Source of the DNA: SIG307 sp964545045
GTDB taxonomy: Bacteria > Bacillota > Clostridia > Lachnospirales > Lachnospiraceae
Reading direction: 5' to 3'
DNA length: 64,000 nucleotides
Assembly (NCBI GenBank): GCA_964545045.1
Contig: CAZJEN010000009.1
Location: 1 to 64,000 of the forward strand
The position numbers were made by a program, and so were the translations under genes. Below the pieces are notes generated by a model that saw nothing but the letters and a program-made list of their open reading frames with translations, was not told the origin of the DNA and made no database searches. This document shows, piece after piece, positions 26,323 through 35,214 of this stretch. Every line of letters begins with the position of its first letter. Positions within the stretch are counted from its first letter, which is position 1.

Positions 26323-27084
26323 ATGTTTACAAAGCGTATTATTCCGTGTCTGGATGTACATAACGGCAGAGTGGTAAAAGGGATTAATTTCGTGAACTTA
26401 AGAGATGCAGGAGATCCGGTAGAGGTCGGTGCAGCGTATGACGCAGCAGGTGCCGATGAGCTGGTATTTTTGGATATTACCGCATCCTCCGATGCGCGTG
26501 CCATTAAGTTAGATATGGTTCGTCGTGTGGCAGAGCGTGTGTTTATTCCGTTTACCGTAGGTGGTGGTATCCGTACTGTGGACGATTTTAAGGAGATTTT
26601 GCGTGAGGGTGCAGATAAGATTGCGGTAAATACCGCAGCAATTTTAAATCCGCGTCTCATTGCGGATGCAGCGGACAAATTCGGCAGCCAGTGTGTGGTT
26701 GTGGCAATCGATGCCAAGAGAAGAGAAGACGGTTCCGGTTGGAATATTTATAAAAACGGCGGCCGTGTGGATATGGGCATTGATGCGATAGAATGGGCGG
26801 TGCAGGCTCATAAGCTGGGTGCGGGAGAATTTCTTGTAACCAGTATGGATAAGGATGGCACCAAGGACGGATATGATTTGGAATTGACCAGACAGATTGC
26901 AGAAGCGGTATCCGTTCCGGTAATTGCGTCCGGCGGTGCAGGGACAAAGGCGCATTTTTACGATGCGTTGACGGAGGGCAAGGCAGATGCTGCCCTGGCT
27001 GCTTCCCTGTTCCACTATAAGGAATTGGAAATCAATGAAGTAAAAGAGTATCTTCGCGGCAGGGGAGTCAGTGTACGCTTATAA
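26323..27084 (+). CDS. hisF: Imidazole glycerol phosphate synthase cyclase subunit
   Basis: 253 residues, TIM barrel. The hallmarks are RIIPCLDVHNGRVVKG (catalytic Asp), VGGGIRTVDD (phosphate site), the second Asp in TSMDKDGTKDGYD and ASGGAGTKAHF. It combines PRFAR with ammonia from HisH to give imidazole glycerol phosphate and AICAR. ATG also occurs one codon earlier (26320); the usual family start MFTKRIIPCLDV favours 26323. A terminator follows. Confidence 0.96.
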   Translation: MFTKRIIPCLDVHNGRVVKGINFVNLRDAGDPVEVGAAYDAAGADELVFLDITASSDARAIKLDMVRRVAERVFIPFTVGGGIRTVDDFKEILREGADKIAVNTAAILNPRLIADAADKFGSQCVVVAIDAKRREDGSGWNIYKNGGRVDMGIDAIEWAVQAHKLGAGEFLVTSMDKDGTKDGYDLELTRQIAEAVSVPVIASGGAGTKAHFYDALTEGKADAALAASLFHYKELEINEVKEYLRGRGVSVRL

Positions 27085-27135
27085 AGGGCGTATAAGTGGT
27101 TTTGTAAAACGCCGGAAATTGTTCTGAAGAAAGAA

Positions 27136-27166
27136 AACGCCTGTCCTTAGGGGCAGGTGTTTTTTG
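27136..27166 (+). terminator. Terminator after hisF
   Basis: AACGCCTGTCC (27136-27146) pairs with GGGCAGGTGTT (27151-27161), with two G-T pairs, followed by TTTT. Confidence 0.82.
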
Positions 27167-27217
27167 AGCGAATGCGGTTTTAAATATCGTGCATACCCGT
27201 TAGTTAACGGCAAAGGA

Positions 27218-27394
27218 TCAGCAAAATTGGTTGGCTTCGGAGTCATAATGATAGTCGATAGCTTCTAATTTGGAGGTGATATCTTCCGGGGAACAGCTGT
27301 TGGTGGCGCAAAATTCCGCAAGGCTTGTATAGTTGTCGCGTAACTGGGTATTGATATAACTTAACAGAATAATCGGGTCTTTCGGTAAATTCAT
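27218..27394 (-). CDS. Small DUF4250-family protein
   Basis: 58 residues, read on the minus strand from the ATG at 27394, preceded by GAAAGGAGCTCCT. The protein starts MNLPKDPIILLSYINTQLRD and ends DYHYDSEANQFC, matching the DUF4250 family, which is a single small helical domain of about 55-60 residues common in Firmicutes and of unknown role. A longer overlapping frame (27243-27497, minus strand) is a shadow. It is a stand-alone gene, convergent with hisF. Confidence 0.82.
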   Translation of the reverse strand: MNLPKDPIILLSYINTQLRDNYTSLAEFCATNSCSPEDITSKLEAIDYHYDSEANQFC

Positions 27395-27580
27395 AGGAGC
27401 TCCTTTCTGTGAATCGATCGTCTGAGAGATGTATGTCCATTGATTGGGATGCGGCTAAATTGTAGCATAGGTTAACGAAAATGTAAAGTGGGTGCAAAGG
27501 AATACGGATAGTGGGAGTGACAGCAGGATTTATTAAGAGGCAAAAGTCAAAAGAGACTTTTTAGAAAGGACGAGACCGGG

Positions 27581-28537
27581 ATGGAACTGGCAGGAATACT
27601 TACAAATCAAGTGGTAGTAATGTTTTTATTATTGGCGACCGGAATGCTTTTATATAAAATTGGGATGATTAATGACGAGGGAAATCGTCAGATGGCCGGC
27701 GTGGTATTGTATGTGGTGGCTCCGCTGTTGATTTTGGATACCTATAGTATGGAATACGATGCCACCATTACCGGGAATATGTTGTTGGGCTTTTTGTTGT
27801 CGGCAATCAGTATTATCATCGGGATTCTTGTGTCCTATGGCCTGAAGCCGGGAAGCAGAAAGGAAAGCTTTCCTACGGAACGGTTTACCGTGATTTTTAC
27901 AAATTGCGGTTTTATGGGGATCCCGTTGGCACAGGCGGTGTTCGGAAATATCGGAGTCATTTACTGCACTACGTATATTACCATGTTTAATTTGTTTGTA
28001 TGGACCTACGGCCTGGCTCTTATGCGCGGAAAAGGTGGAGAAAAAAGAAGCTTTAAAGAAAAACTGAAACCGTTTCTGACACCGACTATGTTTTGTATCG
28101 TAATCGGCCTACTGGTGTATTTTTTACGAATCCCGATGCCGAAGCAGCTGAAGTCGGCAATCGGCTATATTTCTTCCATGAATACGCCTCTTGCCATGAT
28201 TGTTTCCGGAATTTATATTGCCCAGGGAGATTTGCTGGGTGCGCTTCGGGAAGGAAGAGTATATGCAGTCAGTGCCATGAAATGTCTGGCGGTGCCGTTT
28301 ATTATGATTTTTGTTTTGCTGTTTTTGCCTTTTGACGATAAACTGAAGACGACAATTTTGATTTTGTCTGCGTGCCCGAGCGGTGCCAACGGAATGTTGT
28401 TTGCCAACCGGTTCGGAGGGGATACCAAAACCGCTTCCAACGTGTTCACGGTAACTACGATTGCAAGCATTCTCTGCATTCCTGCAATGGTATTGTTGTA
28501 TGGTTGGATTGCGGATATGATACCGGGGGTGTTTTGA
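27581..28537 (+). CDS. AEC-family (auxin efflux carrier-like) transporter
   Basis: 318 residues, about ten hydrophobic helices in two halves. The N-terminal half carries GMLLYKIGMINDEG and NCGFMGIPLAQAVFG, and the C-terminal half SACPSGANGMLFANRFGGD, the usual AEC family positions. Bacterial members carry dicarboxylates or other organic anions; the substrate cannot be read from the sequence. The start follows AGAAAGGACGAGACCGGG. It is a single gene. Confidence 0.88.
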   Translation: MELAGILTNQVVVMFLLLATGMLLYKIGMINDEGNRQMAGVVLYVVAPLLILDTYSMEYDATITGNMLLGFLLSAISIIIGILVSYGLKPGSRKESFPTERFTVIFTNCGFMGIPLAQAVFGNIGVIYCTTYITMFNLFVWTYGLALMRGKGGEKRSFKEKLKPFLTPTMFCIVIGLLVYFLRIPMPKQLKSAIGYISSMNTPLAMIVSGIYIAQGDLLGALREGRVYAVSAMKCLAVPFIMIFVLLFLPFDDKLKTTILILSACPSGANGMLFANRFGGDTKTASNVFTVTTIASILCIPAMVLLYGWIADMIPGVF

Positions 28538-28584
28538 CAGAAAAATCGTTAATTGTTCGAAATATTTAAACTTTTAATTTTTTG

Positions 28585-28613
28585 TTGACAAATCCGGAGA
28601 AAGGGTGTATAGT
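28585..28613 (+). promoter_or_regulatory. Promoter of the tRNA-Gly gene
   Basis: TTGACA (28585-28590), 17-base spacer, TATAGT (28608-28613), 41 bases before the tRNA. Confidence 0.85.
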
Positions 28614-28654
28614 ATGAGAGTACCAAGCAGAGAGCACGGTACCTCATAAGAAAT

Positions 28655-28726
28655 GCGCAAGTGGCTCAGTGGTGGAGTATCGCCTTGCCAAGGCGAGGGT
28701 CGCGGGTTCGAATCCCGTCTTGCGCT
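28655..28726 (+). tRNA. tRNA-Gly (anticodon GCC)
   Basis: The cloverleaf is complete: acceptor stem GCGCAAG/CTTGCGC, D arm GGCTCAGTGGTGGAGT, anticodon stem TCGCC/GGCGA with loop TTGCCAA, and T arm GCGGGTTCGAATCCCGT. The anticodon GCC reads GGC and GGT glycine codons. CCA is not encoded. It is a single-gene transcript with its own promoter and terminator. Confidence 0.96.
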
Positions 28727-28737
28727 CTCTGAAAAAG

Positions 28738-28775
28738 AAAGAATCGTATCAATGATACGGTTCTTTCTTTTTTTT
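28738..28775 (+). terminator. Terminator of the tRNA-Gly gene
   Basis: AAAGAATCGTAT (28738-28749) pairs with ATACGGTTCTTT (28755-28766), followed by CTTTTTTTT. It also lies at the end of the convergent flavoprotein gene. Confidence 0.88.
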
Positions 28776-28808
28776 CGGAGCACATCCGTGCTCCGAAGGA
28801 TTTTTGTG

Positions 28809-29435
28809 CTACCGTATAAAATTTGTCCAAAGTCTGCGTTCTTTTTCCGGGAGAGCCACTCCGGTTGCTTCGCCGGCTTCCAGGTTGCGGAGGAGGTAGG
28901 TCATGTTTTCGGCAAGGACGCGCATGGTCTGGAGACCTTCTTCGTCTTTGCGGACATCCTCCGGCGTAAAGCCGTGTACCATGTTCCAATACTGAGAGCC
29001 TACAACGGTCATGTTGGAAATGGTGAAGTATTTGTAAAGGCGGTCAAGAGCGGCACTGGAGCCGGCACGGCGGCAGGAGACAACAGCAGCGGCTAATTTG
29101 CCCCTCATATGACGGCTGCCGCTGTAGAAGAGGCGGTCAAGAAAAGCACAGAGCTGACCGGCAGGTCCGGCATAGTATACCGGGGAGCCTATAACGATAC
29201 CGTCGTATTCGTCGATTTTTGCAAGTAACTCGTTTACTTTGTCGTTGAATACACAGGCACCGGTGCTACCGCATTTGCCGCAGGCAATGCAACCGGCAAT
29301 GGGCTGTTTCCCTAAATATAGAAAATCAGAAGCGATACCGTTCTTCTCTAAGGTGTCGGCAATTTCTTTTAATGCGGTGTAAGTACAACCGTGTTCATTG
29401 GGACTTCCGTTTAATAACAATATTTTTTTCTTCAT
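28809..29435 (-). CDS. NADPH-dependent FMN reductase / iron-sulfur flavoprotein
   Basis: 208 residues, flavodoxin-like fold. The N-terminal NGSPNEHGCTYTAL is the FMN phosphate loop, and SPVYYAGPAGQLCAFLDR is the second flavin segment. A cysteine cluster CIACGKCGSTGAC (about residues 49-61) matches the family branch that binds a [4Fe-4S] cluster. It would shuttle electrons in an anaerobe; the donor and acceptor are unknown. The start at 29435 follows AAAGGAGAGCTT on the minus strand. Confidence 0.85.
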   Translation of the reverse strand: MKKKILLLNGSPNEHGCTYTALKEIADTLEKNGIASDFLYLGKQPIAGCIACGKCGSTGACVFNDKVNELLAKIDEYDGIVIGSPVYYAGPAGQLCAFLDRLFYSGSRHMRGKLAAAVVSCRRAGSSAALDRLYKYFTISNMTVVGSQYWNMVHGFTPEDVRKDEEGLQTMRVLAENMTYLLRNLEAGEATGVALPEKERRLWTNFIR

Positions 29436-29634
29436 AAGCTCTCCTTTATATATAATTCTTGCGGTTGGTGTGTATACATTTAAGGGATATACGTGAATAG
29501 TATATCATAATTTTAAGAAAAATGCAATTGCGAGGTCTTATCATTTGTATAAAAAAAGGAGGAATATGGCATAGAATTGTGCTTTCATTTTTTTACGGAT
29601 TGTACTATAATGGAAAGTGCAGGAGGAGCGGGAT

Positions 29635-30240
29635 ATGGTGACTTCAAAAAGAATCCGGCTTGCTACCGTAGAGGATGCGGAAGCAATTTTGGATATTTAT
29701 AAAACGTATATAGAAAATACCAGAGTTACCTTTGAAATAGAGGTGCCTTCGGTAGAGGCGTTTCGGGAACGGATGGGGCGTATTATGGCTCATTTTCCTT
29801 GGATTGTGTGTGAAATCGATGGGAAGATAGCAGGCTATGCCTATGGCTCCAAGCACGGAGAACGGGCAGCCTATCGCTGGTCGGCGGATTTGTCGGTGTA
29901 TATTCATGAGAATTATCACCGGTACGGTTTGGGAACTGCGCTGTACACGGCGTTGTTGGAGTTGTTGCGGAAGCAGGGATATTTTACCGTTTACGCGGGA
30001 GTGTCTACGCCGAATCCGAAGAGTGAGGCGTTTCATACGGCCTTCGGGTTTCGGAATCTGGGAGAGTTTAAGAATGCGGGGTACAAGCTGGGAGGCTGGT
30101 GCGGCGTTTCATGGTATGAGCTGGTATTAAATGAATATGTGGCTGAACCGGAGGAAACAATATCCATCGGTCGCTTGGAACTAAGAGAGAGCTTGGATGG
30201 GATTTTTACAAAGGCAGAACAGTTGATTTGTTTGAAATAA
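29635..30240 (+). CDS. GNAT acetyltransferase, phosphinothricin-type
   Basis: 201 residues from ATG 29635 (AGGAGGAGCGGGAT upstream). The acetyl-CoA loop is HRYGLGTALYTALLE (about residues 99-113), with the family signatures FEIEVPSVEAFRERM and GVSTPNPKSEAFHTAFGF. It resembles PAT/bar and the methionine-sulfoximine acetyltransferases, so the substrate is probably a small amino-acid analogue. It has a C-terminal tail of about 35 residues beyond the usual domain. The amidase gene follows 40 bases later. Confidence 0.85.
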   Translation: MVTSKRIRLATVEDAEAILDIYKTYIENTRVTFEIEVPSVEAFRERMGRIMAHFPWIVCEIDGKIAGYAYGSKHGERAAYRWSADLSVYIHENYHRYGLGTALYTALLELLRKQGYFTVYAGVSTPNPKSEAFHTAFGFRNLGEFKNAGYKLGGWCGVSWYELVLNEYVAEPEETISIGRLELRESLDGIFTKAEQLICLK

Positions 30241-30280
30241 GTATAGATGATTTTGAGTACATACGGAAGGAACGGATAGG

Positions 30281-31351
30281 ATGTCTAAAAAGAAAAGAAA
30301 GCAGAATGTGAATAAGGCAGGGGCGGGACATTCCGAAACCCCGGCGGTTTTGAAGGCGGAAACGGCAGTACAGGAGATGATACAAACTCCCGAGATTAAG
30401 GAAATACAGGAGAGAAAAGAAGTGACAGCATCCGCAACTGCGCAGGAGAATGTTGTGGGAGAGACCGCGCCCAAGGGGATATTTGTAAAGGTGTTGTTCG
30501 GCGGAGTTGTTGTTGCAGCAATCGTATTTCTGGCGATTTGCTTACATAAGACTTCCGGAAAATTGCAGGCGGTGCAGACCATGTCCGGTACTTTGCAGAC
30601 GGATTTAAAGAATGCGGAAGCAAAATTGGACGAGCTTTTGAAGCGGGAAGAAACGATTCTGAAGCAGTTGCAGGAAGAGAAGAAAGCAGAAGAGGACAGT
30701 ACCGCGGAAGATTTAGAGTCGAAAGGACCTGAAATCGATAAAAAGCCGAGAGTTACGCCGGAGCCGGAACGATACACGGTTTGTATCGATGCGGGACACG
30801 GAGCACACGATACGGGAGCGACGTTGGAAGCGGAAGACGGCACCGTGCGTTATGAGAAGGATGATAATTTACGGTTGGCGCAGCTTGTAAGGGACGAGTT
30901 GGAGTCCTATGGGATAAAGGTATTGATGACCCGTGATGACGATTCGTTTTTAGAGTTGTATGACAGGACCTTGTTGGCCAATTCCATGGATGTAGAGGCA
31001 TTGATTTCTTTTCACAGAAATGCGTACTATGAAAACGGTAAAATGAATGATCGGGTAGGTGGAGTTGAAATATGGATCCACAACAGCAGACCGACGGAGG
31101 CCAGACAGTTGGCAAACCGGATGCTGGATGCGATTTTGGATGTGGGAGGAATGAAGGATCGTGGTGTGCGGTATGGCTCTATGACGGATGTTGAGGAGAA
31201 TTATGCAATTAACCGGCGTGCTGCCATGACAAGTATGATCGTTGAGATGGGCTTTATTTCCAATGCGGAAGATAATGCGGCATTGGATGCTAACGGAGAG
31301 GCCTATGCGAAAGTAATTGCGAAGGAAATTTATGACTGGCTTGTACAGTAA
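30281..31351 (+). CDS. Membrane-anchored N-acetylmuramoyl-L-alanine amidase
   Basis: 356 residues. A basic cytoplasmic N terminus of about 65 residues is followed by one membrane segment (VLFGGVVVAAIVFLAICL), a coiled-coil stalk (about 90-145) and an Amidase_3 domain. The zinc ligands are visible: His in DAGHGAHDTGA, Glu in the RYEKDDN region and His in LISFHRN; the catalytic Glu is in IVEMGFISN. It cuts the bond between muramic acid and the stem peptide outside the membrane. The CotH-like gene follows 12 bases downstream, suggesting an operon. Confidence 0.9.
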   Translation: MSKKKRKQNVNKAGAGHSETPAVLKAETAVQEMIQTPEIKEIQERKEVTASATAQENVVGETAPKGIFVKVLFGGVVVAAIVFLAICLHKTSGKLQAVQTMSGTLQTDLKNAEAKLDELLKREETILKQLQEEKKAEEDSTAEDLESKGPEIDKKPRVTPEPERYTVCIDAGHGAHDTGATLEAEDGTVRYEKDDNLRLAQLVRDELESYGIKVLMTRDDDSFLELYDRTLLANSMDVEALISFHRNAYYENGKMNDRVGGVEIWIHNSRPTEARQLANRMLDAILDVGGMKDRGVRYGSMTDVEENYAINRRAAMTSMIVEMGFISNAEDNAALDANGEAYAKVIAKEIYDWLVQ

Positions 31352-31363
31352 GGAGAATGTACT

Positions 31364-32935
31364 ATGGCAGGAAAGAGAAGAAAGCGTAAAATGCGTAATA
31401 CCGTGGTTGTTGGTTTTGCAATAATTACGTTAGTAGTTGCGGGTGTTTTATTGCTTGTGTTGATGAACAAAGGAAAAACGGACAGCGAAAGCGGAAAAGG
31501 TGAAAAAGTACCGGGACAGACTGCGACCGGCTTTCCGGAGATTACGGCAACACCTGAAATAACCGAGCCTCCGGAACCGACCGCAACCCCGGAACCGACA
31601 CCGACTCTTACCCCGGAGCCGACGACGACTCCGGTATTGGAAAAATTGTATTTTCCTTCTTCGGAAAGTATTCCTGTGATCAGTGTGAAAACCGAAGAGG
31701 AGCAACCGATTATTTCCAGAGACATTTATGTGAATTGTGAAGTGACGGTAGGCAATGTGGACGTTGCTTATGATATGCGGAATGTGAAGGCGGGCATCCG
31801 TGTACGGGGAAACTCCAGCGCTTATTACGGAGACGAAGAAAAGGTTTTAAAGTATCAGGTCCCTTATCGGATTAAGTTTGAGAAGAAGTGCAATCTGTTA
31901 GGACTGAATGACGGAGCGGAGTTCAAAAGCTGGGTATTGCTCCGGGGAGATGAGGGACTGATTCGGGACAGTATTGCATTCCGGTTCGGAAGGCTGTTTT
32001 TGGGTGAACGCTATTATTGTTCGGATGCAAGGTTGGTGCACCTTTATGTGAATGATGTGTTTAAGGGCGTTTATTTGTTGTGTGAGCAGTCCCAGGTCAA
32101 TAAGAACAGGATTGAAATCAATGAACCGGCATCCTATGAGACCGGAATCAATGTAGGGTATTTATTGGAAATCGACAATGCTGCGGATGCGGACGAGCAC
32201 CCATTTTTCCGAATGAACTATGACAATGTGAAGCTGACGGATGTGCATGGGGTAACCCAGCAGATTACCTATGCCAATTATTCCATAAAGTCGGAGGTGA
32301 CATCAAAGGAGCAGGAGAAGTTTATTTCCTCATATATGAAGAATATGTTCCGTCTTGTGTATGAAGCCTGTGAAAATCAAAATTATCTCATGTTTGATGA
32401 GAATTATCAGCTGGTACCGGCAAGCTATGACAATACGAAGGATACCATAGAGGCGGTAATCGACACGGACTCTTTTGTGGCGATGTACATGGTGTTTGAG
32501 ATTATGCGGGACAGAGACCAGGGAGAGGGAAGTTTTTACATGTGTGTGGATTTTTCGGAAAACAGTAAGTATCCGAGGCTGACTTTTCTGTGTCCGTGGG
32601 ATTTTGACTGGACCTGTCAGGGGGAAGCAACAGGCCGGTATTATGCGGCGGGCTTTGATGACCCGGACTTTGTGAAAAAGTACGGAGACCGTTCTAATCC
32701 GTGGTTTATCATGCTGGCAAAGGAAGAATGGTTTATGGAAATGGTACGGGAGCAATGGAGCTCCCTGCAAAAGGACAGCCTGATTTATGAATGTATTGAA
32801 GAAGAACGCCGGTATTTGGAGACCTATGAGGCGGATTTGAACCGTAAAGAAAGTCATGCCACGAAATCAGCCAAAACTATTTTGAATTGGATTGAAAAGC
32901 GTGTAAAGTGGCTGGACGAGGAGTGGATTCGTTAG
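31364..32935 (+). CDS. CotH-family protein, membrane anchored
   Basis: 523 residues. A basic N terminus (GKRRKRKMRN), one membrane segment (about 12-35) and a PTATPEPTPTLTPEP linker precede a CotH domain. The domain shows RVRGNSSAY, LLRGDEGLIRDSIAFRF, VHLYVNDVFKGVYLL and the late block FLCPWDFDWTCQG that fit the CotH (PF08757) kinase-like fold. Spore-coat CotH is a protein kinase; anchored, non-spore members are common in Lachnospiraceae, some beside cellulosome-like proteins. The target is unknown. The start follows TAAGGAGAATGTACT. Confidence 0.85.
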   Translation: MAGKRRKRKMRNTVVVGFAIITLVVAGVLLLVLMNKGKTDSESGKGEKVPGQTATGFPEITATPEITEPPEPTATPEPTPTLTPEPTTTPVLEKLYFPSSESIPVISVKTEEEQPIISRDIYVNCEVTVGNVDVAYDMRNVKAGIRVRGNSSAYYGDEEKVLKYQVPYRIKFEKKCNLLGLNDGAEFKSWVLLRGDEGLIRDSIAFRFGRLFLGERYYCSDARLVHLYVNDVFKGVYLLCEQSQVNKNRIEINEPASYETGINVGYLLEIDNAADADEHPFFRMNYDNVKLTDVHGVTQQITYANYSIKSEVTSKEQEKFISSYMKNMFRLVYEACENQNYLMFDENYQLVPASYDNTKDTIEAVIDTDSFVAMYMVFEIMRDRDQGEGSFYMCVDFSENSKYPRLTFLCPWDFDWTCQGEATGRYYAAGFDDPDFVKKYGDRSNPWFIMLAKEEWFMEMVREQWSSLQKDSLIYECIEEERRYLETYEADLNRKESHATKSAKTILNWIEKRVKWLDEEWIR

Positions 32936-32957
32936 AAGGTACGAAAGAGCGTTTTTC

Positions 32958-32986
32958 TTGCACTTTAGATGCGTGTGTGGTAAGAT
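32958..32986 (+). promoter_or_regulatory. Possible promoter of the U32-like gene
   Basis: TTGCAC (32958-32963), 17-base spacer, TAAGAT (32981-32986). A small hairpin, GCAAAGC/GCTTTGC at 33000-33025, lies in the leader. Confidence 0.5.
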
Positions 32987-33063
32987 AAAGTGGAATACGG
33001 CAAAGCTGTTTAACGCCGGCTTTGCGCATTGAAAGAAGAGAATTTGATAAAGGAGTAAACGAC

Positions 33064-34014
33064 ATGAGCGTAAAGTTTCATCTTCCGGGACTTCGGGCGA
33101 ATTTCCCGATTAATATGTTGTTGGTAAACATGATGAAGACCTATCCGGAGTATTTCAGAGAAGGGATTGAAATTGGTTCCTTTTTCGGGGAGTTTCCGAC
33201 TTCCAAGTGGAACGGCGGCAGATTCTGCGGCGGCGATCAGTGTAATGCGGAGTATATCCGCCAGGTAATTAAGGCGGTAAATGCGGAAGGAATCCCGGTT
33301 CGTTTTACATATACCAATCCGCTCATTACGGAGGAGGATTTGGCGGATCCGTATTGTAATTTCTGTCTTCTTGAAGCAAACAACGGCATGAATGAGGTAA
33401 TTGTGGTTTCTCCGCTTTTGGAGGAGTATATTCGTGAGTGTTATCCGGACTTTAAGATTACCAGTTCTACCTGTAAGGAAATCAGAGATATTGACGGGGT
33501 AAATGCGGAGCTTGAGAAAAATTATAATCTGGTGGTGTTGGATTACAATCTGAACAATCAGTTCGAGCTTTTGGAGCAGATTCAGAAAAAGGATAAGTGC
33601 GAGCTTTTGGTCAATGCCTGCTGTGTGCCGAATTGTCCGAGAAGAGGAGAGCATTATCGTTTCCTTGCAAAGCAGGAGGAGATAGCGTTGCAGAATCGAG
33701 AGCTTCCGGCAAACAAGCAGAAGACCATTCCGAGTTGGTATTGCGAGTACGGTGAGAATACGTCTTTGTATGTTTCTAAGAATTATGTAACACACATTTC
33801 TCCGGATGATATTTGGGAAAAGTATGTACCGATGGGCTTCAATCAGTTTAAGTTGGAGGGAAGAACGGCAAATCTGTTCTTGTTGATTGATACATATGCA
33901 TATTACTTTGCAAAGCCGGAATATCGGGATGAGATGCGATTTGTATTAACGACGAACTTACAGTCCAATAAGATTATTACGGTTAACAAGCCGAGAAAAG
34001 AGGTTTGGCCGTAA
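33064..34014 (+). CDS. Conserved protein with U32-like cysteine motif
   Basis: 316 residues from ATG 33064 (AAAGGAGTAAACGAC upstream). It appears soluble. I see alternating helix-strand pattern of a TIM-like barrel and a cysteine motif, NACCVPNCPRRGEHY (about residues 179-193), that resembles the Fe-S/Cys segment of peptidase U32 and UbiU/UbiV proteins. Other cysteines (FCGGDQCN, YCNFCLLE) may also bind a metal or cluster. U32-type proteins carry out hydroxylation or RNA modification reactions, but this member is too divergent to name. The TPR lipoprotein gene follows 17 bases later. Confidence 0.6.
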   Translation: MSVKFHLPGLRANFPINMLLVNMMKTYPEYFREGIEIGSFFGEFPTSKWNGGRFCGGDQCNAEYIRQVIKAVNAEGIPVRFTYTNPLITEEDLADPYCNFCLLEANNGMNEVIVVSPLLEEYIRECYPDFKITSSTCKEIRDIDGVNAELEKNYNLVVLDYNLNNQFELLEQIQKKDKCELLVNACCVPNCPRRGEHYRFLAKQEEIALQNRELPANKQKTIPSWYCEYGENTSLYVSKNYVTHISPDDIWEKYVPMGFNQFKLEGRTANLFLLIDTYAYYFAKPEYRDEMRFVLTTNLQSNKIITVNKPRKEVWP

Positions 34015-34031
34015 ACGGGAGGTCGTGACGG

Positions 34032-35207
34032 ATGCGGATACGTTATTGTGCGGCAGCGCTTTTGTGCGTAGCTGTATCGGCTTTTGCGGGATGTAATGAT
34101 GCAAAGGAGCATTTTGAGAGCGGAGAGGAAGCTTTTCTGGCAGAAGATTATGAAACCGCTCTTACTGAGTTTTCCAAAGCACTGGACGAAAATCCGAATA
34201 AGGCCGAGTATTATATTGAGCAGGGACATACCTATATTGCATTGGAACGGTATGAGGAAGCAAGAGCGGCTCTGGAATCTGCGATTGTGGAACAGAATCT
34301 GGATCTGACCAGAAAGAATAATAAACGCGCATGGCGCGCTATCGGCATTTCCTATTATGAAGAAGGAAATTATGCGGAAGCAAAGCTGTATTTTGAAAAA
34401 GCATTGGCGGAAGAATTACTTCCGGAGTTGAATGCGGATATCCGGATGTATTTGGCGGATACGTTGGAATGCGGAGGCGATTACGATAGGGCAATTGCGG
34501 TTTACGATGAGTTGTTAAAGGAACAGACGGACTATGCTGCGGGGTATCGTGCCAGAGCGTATATGCGTTATGTGCAGGGAGACTATGAAGCCAGCCTTGC
34601 GGATTATGATGAAGCCATTGCACTTACGCCGAATAATTTTGATTTATACTTCGGAAAATATAATGTACTTGAAAAGCTGGGAAGAAAGTCGGAGCAGATG
34701 GAATTGCTGCAGGTGATTACCCATATTGAGAGTCCGACACCGGAGGATGCTTACTTTATCGCAAAGGCTCAGTATTTCAGCGGAGCGTATGATGAGGCAC
34801 TGGTAGGTCTTGCGGCAGCGGCAGCGGACGGTTATGAGGATGTGTATTACTATATCGGTGAGATTTATCACCAGAGGTCCGATTACGGAGAGGCGGTTCA
34901 CTATTTTAAGCTTTATATTGCCGGAAGCGGAGCGCGGGATGCGGCAGCCTACAATCAGATGGCACTTTGTCTGATGAAGCAGGAACGGTATGCGGATGCG
35001 TTGGAAACGGTACGCAGCGGACAGAAGTTATCCGATGCCCTGCACGGGAGACAGCTGTTGTTTAACGAGGTTGTCATTTTAGAAAGAACGGGAGAGTACA
35101 ATGCAGCTTATGAAAGAGCGGTAGAGTACAGAAATCGTTACCCGGAGGATACGAAGATTAAACGAGAATTAGAGTTTCTTGCTTCCAGGGTACGGGAAGA
35201 ATCATGA
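34032..35207 (+). CDS. TPR-repeat lipoprotein
   Basis: 391 residues. Lipobox AFAGC. From residue 25 to the end it is a run of about ten tetratricopeptide repeats, for example AEYYIEQGHTYIALERYEEA and FDLYFGKYNVLEKLGRKSEQ. TPR lipoproteins serve as extracytoplasmic scaffolds for protein complexes; no catalytic domain is present. The start at 34032 follows GGGAGGTCGTGACGG. hflX begins 8 bases after its stop, so the two may share a transcript. Confidence 0.88.
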   Translation: MRIRYCAAALLCVAVSAFAGCNDAKEHFESGEEAFLAEDYETALTEFSKALDENPNKAEYYIEQGHTYIALERYEEARAALESAIVEQNLDLTRKNNKRAWRAIGISYYEEGNYAEAKLYFEKALAEELLPELNADIRMYLADTLECGGDYDRAIAVYDELLKEQTDYAAGYRARAYMRYVQGDYEASLADYDEAIALTPNNFDLYFGKYNVLEKLGRKSEQMELLQVITHIESPTPEDAYFIAKAQYFSGAYDEALVGLAAAAADGYEDVYYYIGEIYHQRSDYGEAVHYFKLYIAGSGARDAAAYNQMALCLMKQERYADALETVRSGQKLSDALHGRQLLFNEVVILERTGEYNAAYERAVEYRNRYPEDTKIKRELEFLASRVREES

Positions 35208-35214
35208 GGTAGAT

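Noticed and set aside
27243..27497. 84-residue minus-strand frame over the DUF4250 gene
   Set aside because: The shorter frame has the ribosome site and the family match; this one is out of frame with it.
28655..28726. tRNA-Gly as an integration site
   Set aside because: No integrase or repeated tRNA 3' end lies nearby; the flanks look like ordinary chromosome.
28653..29096. Frame starting inside the tRNA-Gly gene
   Set aside because: It reads through a tRNA, its terminator and the antisense of the flavoprotein gene.
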